Part shown: positions 38,028 to 45,999 of the stretch, piece after piece
Layout: each line of letters begins with the position of its first letter
How positions within the stretch are numbered: the stretch's first letter is position 1
NCBI GenBank assembly: GCA_017640665.1
Contig: JAEPQE010000001.1
Span: 947,262-1,011,261, forward strand
DNA length: 64,000 nucleotides
Direction: 5' to 3'
Source of the DNA: Balneolaceae bacterium
Lineage (GTDB): Bacteria; Bacteroidota; Rhodothermia; Balneolales; Balneolaceae
Program-made: the position numbers and the translations under genes
Notes under the pieces: model-generated
The model's database searches: none
The model's input: the letters and a program-made list of their open reading frames with translations, nothing else
Told to the model about the DNA's origin: nothing

Positions 38028-38618
38028 ATGAATTTTGAATTAGAGCTTAATGCTGGACAAAGAATTCAATTCCAGAAAAAAGAACAATTATTAGATATAA
38101 TAGATACCCTGGATGGTAAAGAAAGATCAGAGGTCTCCATTTATAAAGGAAAAATTTTCTTTTTAAGAGTTGAATCAGATCCTTTCAAAAGAATACATAT
38201 TTACAGAAGAAGCCTAAACAAAATAAAACAAACAGTTCAACCGATATCGAAAGCTGTTTGTAAGAAATTAGTATCAGATTTTTTAGATGGTAATAGAAGC
38301 TGGTATAAGGGAGTAAAATTTATTGATGCAGAACCTTCAGTACCAGAAAAGAATTACGAAATTGAAGATACTCTTGAAGAATTAGAGGGTAGAGAAAGAA
38401 AAACAATAGTGTTAGCTCTATCCGGAATTTTAGTTAGTGTTCTTTTTGGTCTTTATATGTACTCAAGATTGGACACCATGAGTAATATGAATCTTAAGGT
38501 TTATGCAATACTTATGGGCGGAATAATCGGAGGTCCAGTACTATTTATTTATTTGATTTTTGAAGTTTTCGAAATGAGGAAGAAGATCGAAAAAATGAGA
38601 AATAAGAAAATAAACTAA
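38028..38618 (+). CDS. Hypothetical membrane protein
   Basis: A 196-residue protein that I do not recognise. The first 125 residues are soluble, rich in Lys and Glu, with a mixed alpha/beta look. Two membrane helices follow (about 125-148 and 160-182), and then a basic tail. It lies six bases after purM on the same strand. Its codon use is more AT-rich than its neighbours, which may hint at recent arrival. Its function is unknown. Confidence 0.6.
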   Translation: MNFELELNAGQRIQFQKKEQLLDIIDTLDGKERSEVSIYKGKIFFLRVESDPFKRIHIYRRSLNKIKQTVQPISKAVCKKLVSDFLDGNRSWYKGVKFIDAEPSVPEKNYEIEDTLEELEGRERKTIVLALSGILVSVLFGLYMYSRLDTMSNMNLKVYAILMGGIIGGPVLFIYLIFEVFEMRKKIEKMRNKKIN

Positions 38619-38647
38619 TTCTATAGCTCCGCTACGGAATGCTAACC

Positions 38648-38663
38648 GGAAGCTCCAGCTTCC
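38648..38663. repeat. Short palindrome
   Basis: GGAAGCTCCAGCTTCC has seven-base perfect arms around two central bases. It lies in the gap between two plus-strand genes and may be a remnant of a dispersed element, since the flanking sequence reads like a low-complexity extragenic unit. Confidence 0.4.
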
Positions 38664-38695
38664 ATTCTAATCCTAAACGTATTCCATATTATTTT

Positions 38696-39121
38696 ATGAA
38701 AATATATTTCCTTCAATTCCTTTTAATCGTGTTCTTTCTAACAAACTGTGTAACCACTCAGGAAGCATTTGATATTGAAGGACATGTTTTCAATTTAGAT
38801 AATGGAACAACAGTTATTGTAGGATTTTTGAATACTGATGAGGCTATGTACCCCGGAAATTTTGAGGGTGAACCAAATTCGGAATTTGCGAGATATCCCG
38901 AAATGGCACAACGGGCAGGAATTGAAGGAACGGTAGTTGCTTATCTGAATATCAACGAAGAGGGTGAATTATTGGAAAGCAGAATAACAAGAGGGATTGG
39001 CGGAGGATGTGATGAAGCCGCCCTGCAAATAGTCAGAAATTCAATCTACACTCCGGCTAAAAACCAAAACGCTGATCCCGTGAGTGCCCGGCATTATGTT
39101 TCTGTTACTTTCATGTTATAG
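38696..39121 (+). CDS. TonB C-terminal-like lipoprotein
   Basis: A 141-residue lipoprotein. The signal peptide (residues 1-17) ends in the lipobox LTNC. The rest is a TonB-type C-terminal domain with RYPEMAQRAGIEGTVVAYLN and the CDEAALQIVRNSIYTPAKNQ segment that precedes the last strand. It has no proline-rich linker and no N-terminal membrane helix, so it is not a classic TonB but an anchored domain of the same fold. ATG at 38696 starts at the signal peptide. Its role is unknown. Confidence 0.75.
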   Translation: MKIYFLQFLLIVFFLTNCVTTQEAFDIEGHVFNLDNGTTVIVGFLNTDEAMYPGNFEGEPNSEFARYPEMAQRAGIEGTVVAYLNINEEGELLESRITRGIGGGCDEAALQIVRNSIYTPAKNQNADPVSARHYVSVTFML

Positions 39122-39152
39122 GTGTTTCATACACCTTTTCTGTCAGTAGTTT

Positions 39153-39620
39153 TTACTCTTTTTTTATCGTGAATGAAGCGGTTAATCCTACGCTGAAGTT
39201 TCGAGGTAATTTGTGAACACCAAAAATCGAACGAGAATGTATTCCTTTTTCTTGGAGTACTTTTACAAATAAATCGGATGCTCCATTAACGACTTTTGGA
39301 GATTCGTCCCAATTATCAGCTGATTGGAAATAAGCATCTATGTGGTTTAGTCCGATTATTTTGTCAAACCCTACTTTTTTATCCATCTGAGCAAGTACGT
39401 TTAATGCACATAATTCCATTGCCTTGTAGCCTTTTTCAGTTGAAATTTCATTTCCCAATCTTCCTTGGTACATGTATTCTCCGTTAAGGATTGGAAACTG
39501 GATTGCTATATAAGCTATTTTATCTCTAATATTTACTGATACATAATTTCCACCAGGTGCTGAAACATTCGGTAGTTCCAATCCTAATTCAGCAAGATTT
39601 TTCTTTGGATCTATGTTCAT
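39153..39620 (-). CDS. RidA family protein
   Basis: A 155-residue protein of the YjgF/RidA family, close to the branch with a chorismate-mutase-like trimer fold. It begins NIDPKKNLAELGLELPNVSA and has GGNYVSVNIRDKIAYIAIQF. The residue at the usual catalytic Arg position is uncertain in this branch. Canonical RidA hydrolyses 2-aminoacrylate to pyruvate and ammonia; whether this member does so cannot be told from the sequence. It is a single-gene unit. Confidence 0.8.
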   Translation of the reverse strand: MNIDPKKNLAELGLELPNVSAPGGNYVSVNIRDKIAYIAIQFPILNGEYMYQGRLGNEISTEKGYKAMELCALNVLAQMDKKVGFDKIIGLNHIDAYFQSADNWDESPKVVNGASDLFVKVLQEKGIHSRSIFGVHKLPRNFSVGLTASFTIKKE

Positions 39621-39888
39621 TTTTCTAATTCGATTTTGTTCATTATTTAGTATCCCTTTTCCCCTTATCCTATTGAAAAGATATGCATGTAAAAAACAAT
39701 AAGACTACCTAAAACTGCTCTTCAAAGAAAAACAATACAATTCCATTCGGATTGAAAATAGGAAAATGCTTGTGTCCCAGCTTTGATAGGTTATCTCCTG
39801 TTTAAAGAAAACCCGGATGATTTTATCCGATCGAAAAAGAGGCCGATATCCCAAACCTGAATGCACTAAAAATTGTCTGAGGAGAGCA
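39621..39888. other. Intergenic region with a possible gene remnant
   Basis: No intact gene is visible. On the minus strand a short frame reads HFPIFNPNGIVLFFFEEQF before a stop at about 39710, which resembles the end of a glyoxalase/VOC-fold protein. This is too short to be sure. The remainder is AT-rich and featureless. Just to the right lies the DUF2200 pseudogene, so the whole gap may be a decaying region. Confidence 0.3.
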
Positions 39889-40144
39889 TTAGCTTAATCC
39901 TTCTACCCAATGTTTAGTACCTCTAGGTATTAACAAAATCTCAATCAAACCATCTCTGGCAAGGTTACTTTTTTCTTCAATAAGCTCGTTAACTTTTTGT
40001 TTGTGGAATCGGGTCAGCCATTCTATGACCTGAAACAACTCCTCTTTTGTTCTCCCTTTTTTCAACTTTAGTTAAGTAGTGAGGGGAGAAGAAAGCAAAA
40101 GTGATATTAGCTATTCGTGCATCATGTTCGGGAGTTGTAGTAAT
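39889..40144 (-). pseudogene. Decayed DUF2200-family gene
   Basis: On the minus strand a frame beginning at about 40144 reads TTTPEHDARIANITFAFF and then PHYLTKVEK, matching the start of DUF2200 proteins. At a run of six A residues (complement of 40057-40062) the match jumps one frame to KKGRTKEELFQVIEWLTRF, again a DUF2200 hallmark. This is the mark of a lost A in the run. There is no ATG start (ATT at that position), and the C-terminal half is missing or diverged, with a stop at 39889. It lies 17 bases downstream of the SRPBCC gene. It is a dead gene, or alternatively a phase-variable one. Confidence 0.75.
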
Positions 40145-40160
40145 TTATACAGCCTTAATA

Positions 40161-41084
40161 TTATTTCACCGCAAAACATACATCCGTAATGTGATCGGAT
40201 TCCGCTGTTTCCTGGGGATTGGTTACATAATATTCCCACGGATGAATCCCTCTTTTTTGTTTGAATTCTTTGTTCCTTCCCATGCTCATCATGGTACTCC
40301 ATGCATTTCCAAGATGGTCATATTTTCCGATGTGCCTCAGAGTATAAATTTTCGTAGCGGGGATTTCTCCACTAACAAAATCGGCAGGTAAATCATCCGG
40401 AACTTGATTCACACCCACACATCCGGTGTAGATAGTTTGCTGTTTCTTCATGTCCCATTTGTGATAAATGGAATAAGCATTTCCTGTAGCTATATCTTCA
40501 TGCTCTTTCATAAAAGCTTCAATCTTTCCAAAATCACCCATCATAACTTCACCAATCTCATCCATTCCACAGGTGGTTTTTATGCCAATGTACTTAGTGC
40601 CCGGGAATTGAGATTCTCCTTTCCATTCCAGTTTAGACTTAATTTCACCTTCTTCAACATATTCTTTGAGCATTCCCAGTCCGCGTTCGTAATCCATTCC
40701 AATCCATGAATCCATCATCCCAACCATCCAGAACATATACCAGGGAAGGGAACTGTCCATCGACCAGGTGACCTTGGTTTGATCTCCCTTCCCGTCAATC
40801 ATAAAACGAACTTTAGCTTCTGATTTCCAGGGTTTGAGGAAATTGAGATCGTAGTCTACACTCGAGTTTTCCTCCTCACCAGTAATTTTCATACTCCCCG
40901 CCCCAACCCGACTCCCTTCCCATTCATAATATTTATTATCATCAGCAATAGTTACGTTAGCTTCGGGTTCCATTATCAGCCACGGCGACCAGTTGACCCA
41001 AGTGCTTAGGTTATTCAAAGTAGAGAATACTTTTTCAGGTGAAGCTTCTATGATTATATTTCGGGAAACATGAAAGGCAGGCAT
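40161..41084 (-). CDS. SRPBCC domain fused to GyrI-like effector-binding domain
   Basis: A 307-residue two-domain protein. Residues 1-145 are an SRPBCC/polyketide-cyclase-type domain that opens with AFHVSRNIIIEASPEKVFST and has NLSTWVNWSPWL. Residues about 155-307 resemble the GyrI-like/AraC effector-binding domain, with KQQTIYTGCVGVN and IPATKIYTLRHIGKYDHLGN. Both folds bind hydrophobic small molecules. No DNA-binding domain is present, so it is a ligand-binding protein and not a regulator. The ligand is unknown. No signal peptide is seen. Confidence 0.8.
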   Translation of the reverse strand: MPAFHVSRNIIIEASPEKVFSTLNNLSTWVNWSPWLIMEPEANVTIADDNKYYEWEGSRVGAGSMKITGEEENSSVDYDLNFLKPWKSEAKVRFMIDGKGDQTKVTWSMDSSLPWYMFWMVGMMDSWIGMDYERGLGMLKEYVEEGEIKSKLEWKGESQFPGTKYIGIKTTCGMDEIGEVMMGDFGKIEAFMKEHEDIATGNAYSIYHKWDMKKQQTIYTGCVGVNQVPDDLPADFVSGEIPATKIYTLRHIGKYDHLGNAWSTMMSMGRNKEFKQKRGIHPWEYYVTNPQETAESDHITDVCFAVK

Positions 41085-41218
41085 GGCAGTTATGTTAGTT
41101 TACGAGTCACAGAATGAAAAAAAACCGACGAAGAAAAGCAAAAAAGAGACAAAAATATTGTGATTTGTTAACAACATAAAAATTTATGGGCGAGTATTTT
41201 ATAGGTGCATAAAAAAAT

Positions 41219-42319
41219 ATGATCAGAAAAATCAGCAGATTTCGGGCGTTTATAAGAAAGCATAAAAAGTATGCTCCGGTGGCTTTCTTTATCTGTGGAT
41301 TTATATGGGATTCACTCACGCTTGGAAGAATAGATCGCCTTTACGATAGAATCATTTTGTGTACCTATCTTTCTTCACTAAGCGCCTGTCTTTACTTGTT
41401 CAACCTTTCTGATGACGGCAAATGGAAAGACACATTTATAGAGCGATTTGAAGAGTATTTACCGCTGGCTATTCAATTCTTTCTGGGTGGATTATGCAGC
41501 GCGTATGTAATCTATTTTTCGCGGAGCGTTTCCTTTTCTAAAACCATAATATTCTTTGTTATTCTGGTCGTTCTGTTATTTGCTAATGAACTTCTTAAAA
41601 AGCGGATTTCTAATAAATATCTTCAGTTCAGCGCCTACTTCTTTGTGAATTTTACCTTCTTCACTTTTTTCATACCAGTGCTAGTGAAGCAGATGAATAC
41701 GGCTATTTTTATCATATCAGGATTTATTAGTCTTTCCACTACTATTGCTTTGGTGGTTCACATTTACAATTCCAGCCCGACTACACAAAAAGAGATTGAT
41801 AAAGTAAAAATGCTCGCGATGATTGTTGGTATTTATGTGCTCATCAACACGTTCTATTTTTTCAACCTGATACCCCCCGTGCCGCTTGCTTTAGATACAG
41901 GGATTGTGGCGCATAGCATCGAGAAAAATAATGATGAGTATCTTGTGACTTATGAACGAACAGATTGGTACAAGATCTGGCGAGACAACAGGGAACAGTT
42001 TGTTCATAAAAAAGGAGAGAATATTTTCGTATTTACATCAATCTTTGCGCCTTCGAATCTCAATAAAAAAGTAGCTCATAGGTGGAAGTGGTTTAGCCCT
42101 CATACCAACGAATGGGAAGTGATTGATGATATCAATTTCGAAATTACAGGAGGAAGAGACGAAGGATTTCGTGGCTATACTTTCAAAAGCAACGTAATGG
42201 AAGGCCTTTGGAAGGTAGACGTAATTACTGAAGAAGGCTTAGTGTTGGGAATTATCGATTTTGAAATCATCCAGGATTCTACTCTTGAACCAAAAAGGAT
42301 GATCACAAAATCATTTTAA
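41219..42319 (+). CDS. DUF2914 membrane protein
   Basis: A 366-residue protein. The first 220 residues have about seven membrane helices. The C-terminal 140 residues form the soluble DUF2914 domain, with HRWKWFSPHTNEWEVIDDIN and RGYTFKSNVMEGLWKVDV. This domain is found in envelope proteins with cell-surface or stress roles, with no defined function. The 3' end overlaps the converging HTH gene by nine bases. Confidence 0.75.
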   Translation: MIRKISRFRAFIRKHKKYAPVAFFICGFIWDSLTLGRIDRLYDRIILCTYLSSLSACLYLFNLSDDGKWKDTFIERFEEYLPLAIQFFLGGLCSAYVIYFSRSVSFSKTIIFFVILVVLLFANELLKKRISNKYLQFSAYFFVNFTFFTFFIPVLVKQMNTAIFIISGFISLSTTIALVVHIYNSSPTTQKEIDKVKMLAMIVGIYVLINTFYFFNLIPPVPLALDTGIVAHSIEKNNDEYLVTYERTDWYKIWRDNREQFVHKKGENIFVFTSIFAPSNLNKKVAHRWKWFSPHTNEWEVIDDINFEITGGRDEGFRGYTFKSNVMEGLWKVDVITEEGLVLGIIDFEIIQDSTLEPKRMITKSF

Positions 42320-42529
42320 AGATTTATATCTAAAAACCTCTTCCAAAGGCAGCTCAAACACCGCAGCGATTTTGAAGGCTAGTTCCAGTGAGGGAGAGTA
42401 CTTCGCGGCTTCTATCGCGTTGACGGTCTGCCGGGTTACACCTACCTCATCAGCAAGTTCCTGCTGGGTCATCTCATGGTTGTTGAACCGGAGTTTCCTG
42501 ATGTTATTTGTGATCACTCCATCTTCCAT
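42311..42529 (-). CDS. Small XRE-type helix-turn-helix regulator
   Basis: A 72-residue single-domain DNA-binding protein. The helix-turn-helix reads MTQQELADEVGVTRQTVNAI, with EAAKYSPSLELAFKIAAVF following, the Cro/C1 (YozG-like) pattern. It follows a membrane protein gene by one base and so is translated with it. Such pairs are common in Firmicutes and Bacteroidota; the regulator probably represses its own operon. The target is inferred from context. Confidence 0.85.
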   Translation of the reverse strand: MEDGVITNNIRKLRFNNHEMTQQELADEVGVTRQTVNAIEAAKYSPSLELAFKIAAVFELPLEEVFRYKSLK

Positions 42530-42530
42530 C

Positions 42531-42977
42531 TCAATAATCCTTACGATAATTATAAATCATAACAGCTCGTTTTGCGGCGCTTGCAGAAAACAAGGCTAAA
42601 AACAGAAAGTGGAAAATAGTTGATAATTCGAGAGTAAAAGGAAGATCTGGCACATAGTTTTGTGTAAGATTGGTGATAAAAACCTGAACCAACGCAATCA
42701 TCAATGCAATAACCAGAATGCTGTATCCAACTTTTAAACCCTTTGCTTCTATAATAAAATCCCGCTCATCTTTCTGGACTTTTTTATTCCCCTCACTGAT
42801 TTCAACGATGATTTCGATAATCACTGCAATCCAAAATACATTGAAGAAGATTTTAACAGCACGAGCAGAATAATCAGGGATGATATCCGGCCAGCCAAAG
42901 TTAATGAGAATATAAAAAACCAATACCGATGTTGAGGTAGCCAATGAGGTCCACGAAAGAACTTCTTGTTTTGACAT
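42531..42977 (-). CDS. Membrane protein partner of the HTH regulator
   Basis: A 148-residue protein with four membrane helices (about 12-28, 41-56, 85-105 and 117-140). Charged KKVQKDERDFIIEAKGLKVG lies between the second and third. The RDE-type motif DERDFIIE resembles other small membrane proteins paired with YozG-like regulators. AGGAGT/GGAGTT lies six bases before ATG 42977. Its function is unknown. Confidence 0.7.
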   Translation of the reverse strand: MSKQEVLSWTSLATSTSVLVFYILINFGWPDIIPDYSARAVKIFFNVFWIAVIIEIIVEISEGNKKVQKDERDFIIEAKGLKVGYSILVIALMIALVQVFITNLTQNYVPDLPFTLELSTIFHFLFLALFSASAAKRAVMIYNYRKDY

Positions 42978-43017
42978 AATAAACTCCTTTTTGTTGAATG
43001 TCAGGAATTCTTTACGT

Positions 43018-43044
43018 GATGTAAAAAATATGTTACACTACATC
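43018..43044. promoter_or_regulatory. Possible operator of the membrane protein/HTH pair
   Basis: Nested inverted repeats lie upstream of 42977: GATGTA (43018-43023) with TACATC (43039-43044), and inner TGTAA (43020-43024) with TTACA (43033-43037). The spacing suits a small dimeric repressor such as the HTH protein in the operon. Confidence 0.4.
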
Positions 43045-43053
43045 CAAAATTTT

Positions 43054-44742
43054 TTACTTGTCGCTGAAAAGCTCTATAAACTTCACTTCCGCCTCAGTCT
43101 CGCCAATCAAAATGATGTCACTGTTTTCGGGGATTGGTTGAGTAGGGTCCGGGTTTATAATCTGTTCGCCTTCTTTGGTATAAGCAATAATGCTGCATCC
43201 TGTTTTGTGACGAATATCAGATTCCAGAATAGTTTTACCTATCAGGCTCTGAGGTGTTTTAAGGCTGAACACATTCAGCCCCTCGGCGATCATAATAATA
43301 TCATTCTGCTCATAGATATTGAAAATAGCATTTGCGCCCATCGAAGCGTAAGACATCACAAAATCAGCTCCGGCGCGGTGCAATGTACTTACATTCCTTC
43401 CCAGTGTTGAGCGCGCGACAATATGAATATTAGGACGCAGGTGCCTACAATAAATGGTTAGATAAATATTAATGTCATCCTGATTAGTACTTATCAAAAC
43501 AGTATGGGCATTGTCGATACCGGCTTTTTTAAGGGTCTCCAGATCTGCGGCGTCTCCATGAACGAAATTTTTGGAAATAATACGATCCGGATTTTTATCA
43601 ACAATTTTAAACTTGATACCCCGCTTCTTCAAATGATAAGCTGCGGCGCGACCAACTCTTCCACCACCAATAATCACTACCGGATCATCGCTCATACCAT
43701 AAATACCGAACAGCTCATCATAGTTTCTAAGCTGATCGATTGAACCGGCTAACATTAACACGCTATGACTTTCAATTACCGTATCTGGGTGAGAGCCTTT
43801 GAAACTTCCCCGATTCCAGACACCCACTACATGTACCCCAATATCTTCCCGTAAACGAGATTCTCTGATTGTTTTTCCAACCAAAGGAGTAGCGTAGGCG
43901 GTGGCTTCTGCAATAATTAAATTATTCAACCTTCCGATGGTGTGAACCCGGGCATCCTGACCCAGTGTGCGAATAGAAAGAGCCCGTCCCAAAAGGTTAC
44001 CCATATGAAGCACATGATCACATCCTGCAAGTTTGAGGATATCGATGGAGTCGTGTGAGTTTGCCGTGGATACGATTTTGATTTTTTTGTTAAACTCCCG
44101 GACGGTATGTGCCACATTGGTATTGAGCATATCGGTGCCGGTAGTTACCACCATCGACGCATTTTCAATGCATAGCTTCTTATAAGTCTCCGGATTATCT
44201 ACATCACCGACCATCACACGATAGCCGCTATCATATAAATCAAGGGCAGTTTGGAGATCCTGGATAAGAAGCACGTATTCATGATGGTATTGAGTAAGCT
44301 TTTCTATCAATGCCTTTGTAATAGGATCAAAAGCAGTGATTACAATATGTCCGGAAGTATTGGGAGGCAGTTCTTTTGGGGCCCGGGCTCTTGATTGGGC
44401 CTCCATCCAGGGCGCATAGAAGAACTCAATAAAAGTGAAAGGAAGCATAATCAATAATACAACCACTCCCGACCCTAAAACGACAATGGAGAATAAGCGG
44501 CCTAAATCGGAAGAAAAAGTGATATCCCCAAAGCCCAGTGTACTCATCGTAACAAGTGTCCAGTAAAAACCTGTTATCCAGCTGTGTTTTTGCCCTTCGT
44601 ACTCCATAATCATATGGAACAAAACTCCATAGACCGTGATCATTCCGATCAAAATCAGAATGAAAGTGAATAGCTGCTTAATATTCTTTTTAGCCGTTCT
44701 GTTGGTAATAAAGTAGCTGATCTGAGAGGTAAAAAACTTCAT
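43054..44742 (-). CDS. Potassium channel with two RCK/TrkA domains
   Basis: A 562-residue ion channel. Two membrane helices flank the pore loop with the selectivity filter TLGFGD (68-73); the usual TVGYGD is replaced, but K+ selectivity is still expected. Two NAD/nucleotide-binding TrkA-N units follow, starting at SGHIVITAFDP and VVIIGGGRVGRAAAYHLKKR, with a TrkA-C domain at the end. ATG at 44742 has AGAGGTG just upstream and overlaps the DUF3820 stop by four bases, so it is preferred to the GTG at 44748. Confidence 0.88.
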   Translation of the reverse strand: MKFFTSQISYFITNRTAKKNIKQLFTFILILIGMITVYGVLFHMIMEYEGQKHSWITGFYWTLVTMSTLGFGDITFSSDLGRLFSIVVLGSGVVVLLIMLPFTFIEFFYAPWMEAQSRARAPKELPPNTSGHIVITAFDPITKALIEKLTQYHHEYVLLIQDLQTALDLYDSGYRVMVGDVDNPETYKKLCIENASMVVTTGTDMLNTNVAHTVREFNKKIKIVSTANSHDSIDILKLAGCDHVLHMGNLLGRALSIRTLGQDARVHTIGRLNNLIIAEATAYATPLVGKTIRESRLREDIGVHVVGVWNRGSFKGSHPDTVIESHSVLMLAGSIDQLRNYDELFGIYGMSDDPVVIIGGGRVGRAAAYHLKKRGIKFKIVDKNPDRIISKNFVHGDAADLETLKKAGIDNAHTVLISTNQDDINIYLTIYCRHLRPNIHIVARSTLGRNVSTLHRAGADFVMSYASMGANAIFNIYEQNDIIMIAEGLNVFSLKTPQSLIGKTILESDIRHKTGCSIIAYTKEGEQIINPDPTQPIPENSDIILIGETEAEVKFIELFSDK

Positions 44743-44975
44743 GGGCACCTCTTTCTTCTGAATTCCATTTTAATTGGGTCCAATACTTTTTCAATGCCGT
44801 TCATTTTTACTTCATACATGGTGGAAAGATATTGACCCAAATCCCCATTCGGAAATCCTTCTCTGTTGAACCACTCCAGATAATGGACAGGGAGATCGGT
44901 AATAAAACGGCCTTCATACTTTCCGAAGGGCATGCGAGCCTGTACTAGTTTTATTAAGAATGTGGAATCATACAT
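44739..44975 (-). CDS. DUF3820 family protein
   Basis: A 78-residue protein with MPFGKYEGRFITDLPVHYLE and WFNREGFPNGDLGQYL, the pattern of the DUF3820 family (small putative quorum- or exonuclease-associated proteins). ATG at 44975 is used; the open frame to 45125 overlaps the divergent AtuA-like gene. It overlaps the channel gene by four bases and would be translated before it. Its function is unknown. Confidence 0.75.
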   Translation of the reverse strand: MYDSTFLIKLVQARMPFGKYEGRFITDLPVHYLEWFNREGFPNGDLGQYLSTMYEVKMNGIEKVLDPIKMEFRRKRCP

Positions 44976-45048
44976 GATGGATAAATTAGTATCTAATTGT
45001 AATCCATCCCAATAAAAAAGTATCTTTCTGAAAACAGTTGGAGAAAAA

Positions 45049-45396
45049 ATGCCTGTAGTAAAATTATTAAAGATAGCCCATGGTCGTAGCGGGGATAAAG
45101 GAAACGGAAGTAATGTGGGTATCATCGCCCGTCACCCGGAAATTTATCCTTTTTTGAAAGAGAAGCTCACTACCGGTGCAGTTAAAGAGCACATGAAAAA
45201 CGTATGCAAAGGAAAAGTAGAGCGTTTTGAGCTCCCAAATATCGGAGCATTGAACTTCATTTTACATGAAAGTCTGGGCGGTGGTGGCACGGTTTCCCTG
45301 AAGCTGGATGCTCAGGGAAAAACTCATGCCTCGCAAGTGCTGAGAATGGACATTGATGTCCCGGAAGAACTATTAAAGTTGGTAGAAGAGAATTAA
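45049..45396 (+). CDS. AtuA-like ferredoxin-fold protein
   Basis: A 115-residue protein matching the C-terminal domain of acyclic terpene utilisation protein AtuA. The diagnostic segment is AHGRSGDKGNGSNVGIIARH near the start, with NFILHESLGGGGTVSLKLD later. Here it stands alone, without the larger AtuA domain normally fused in front of it. Single-domain versions usually pair with an acyl-CoA carboxylase or an AtuA-like partner, and none is next to it. It shares four bases with the converging DUF4287 gene. Confidence 0.8.
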   Translation: MPVVKLLKIAHGRSGDKGNGSNVGIIARHPEIYPFLKEKLTTGAVKEHMKNVCKGKVERFELPNIGALNFILHESLGGGGTVSLKLDAQGKTHASQVLRMDIDVPEELLKLVEEN

Positions 45397-45926
45397 CCAG
45401 CTTGTTCGTACGCAAGTTTCAACCAGCCGATGAGCTCATCATCAACCTGGGAGAGTTCTGTAACCTGAACACGGTTGGTGCACATGCTTCCAAAAGGGCC
45501 GGAGTTTTCGAGCCGATCCGTTAGTTTTGCATTATCGAATTTAAGCCCAAGATCAATCCGTGTTTTTGTTGAAGGTTGAACCAGTGCAAATTGACGTTTT
45601 CGACGAAGACTTACGGCGGATTTCTTGGGTGCCACCTCTACATCTGAGCCGAAATCCGCCACGACTTCAAGAATCTTCTCATAGATTGGTTTCAGGTGTT
45701 CTTTTCCTTTGGAATATTGATTAGCGATCAGGTCTTCTTCATCGAATGAAGCAGCATCCGATTCTCTCGATTTTAAAGCGACAAAGTTTGCAAAGCCATG
45801 TGTAAAACCATGAGTCTCTTTTAGAAACTTCATGATTTGCCCGTGTTTCTCAAAGTTTTCTTTCCTTACTATTTTAACCCATTCTTCCAGAGTTGCCCCT
45901 GTTTTTTCAAGTAGTCCTTTTTCCAT
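45393..45926 (-). CDS. DUF4287/DUF5655 domain protein
   Basis: A 177-residue protein of the DUF4287 (N-terminal) and DUF5655 (C-terminal) type. The first part has EEWVKIVRKENFEKHGQIMK and GFTHGFANFVAL, and the second has VEVAPKKSAVSLRRKRQFAL followed by DLGLKFD. The domain is widespread in Bacteroidota and actinobacteria, with no known function; DUF5655 may bind DNA or nucleotides. ATG at 45926 starts the family domain; a GTG at 45971 would add 15 residues. Confidence 0.8.
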   Translation of the reverse strand: MEKGLLEKTGATLEEWVKIVRKENFEKHGQIMKFLKETHGFTHGFANFVALKSRESDAASFDEEDLIANQYSKGKEHLKPIYEKILEVVADFGSDVEVAPKKSAVSLRRKRQFALVQPSTKTRIDLGLKFDNAKLTDRLENSGPFGSMCTNRVQVTELSQVDDELIGWLKLAYEQAG

Positions 45927-45999
45927 AAATCTTTTTTGTATTAGAATTTCTGATAAACTAAGTGATGCCACAAAGGAAGTATTGTAAAAAAGTTACCCG

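Noticed and set aside
40404-40709. 101-codon plus-strand frame opposite the SRPBCC gene
   Set aside because: Shadow of a clear gene on the other strand.
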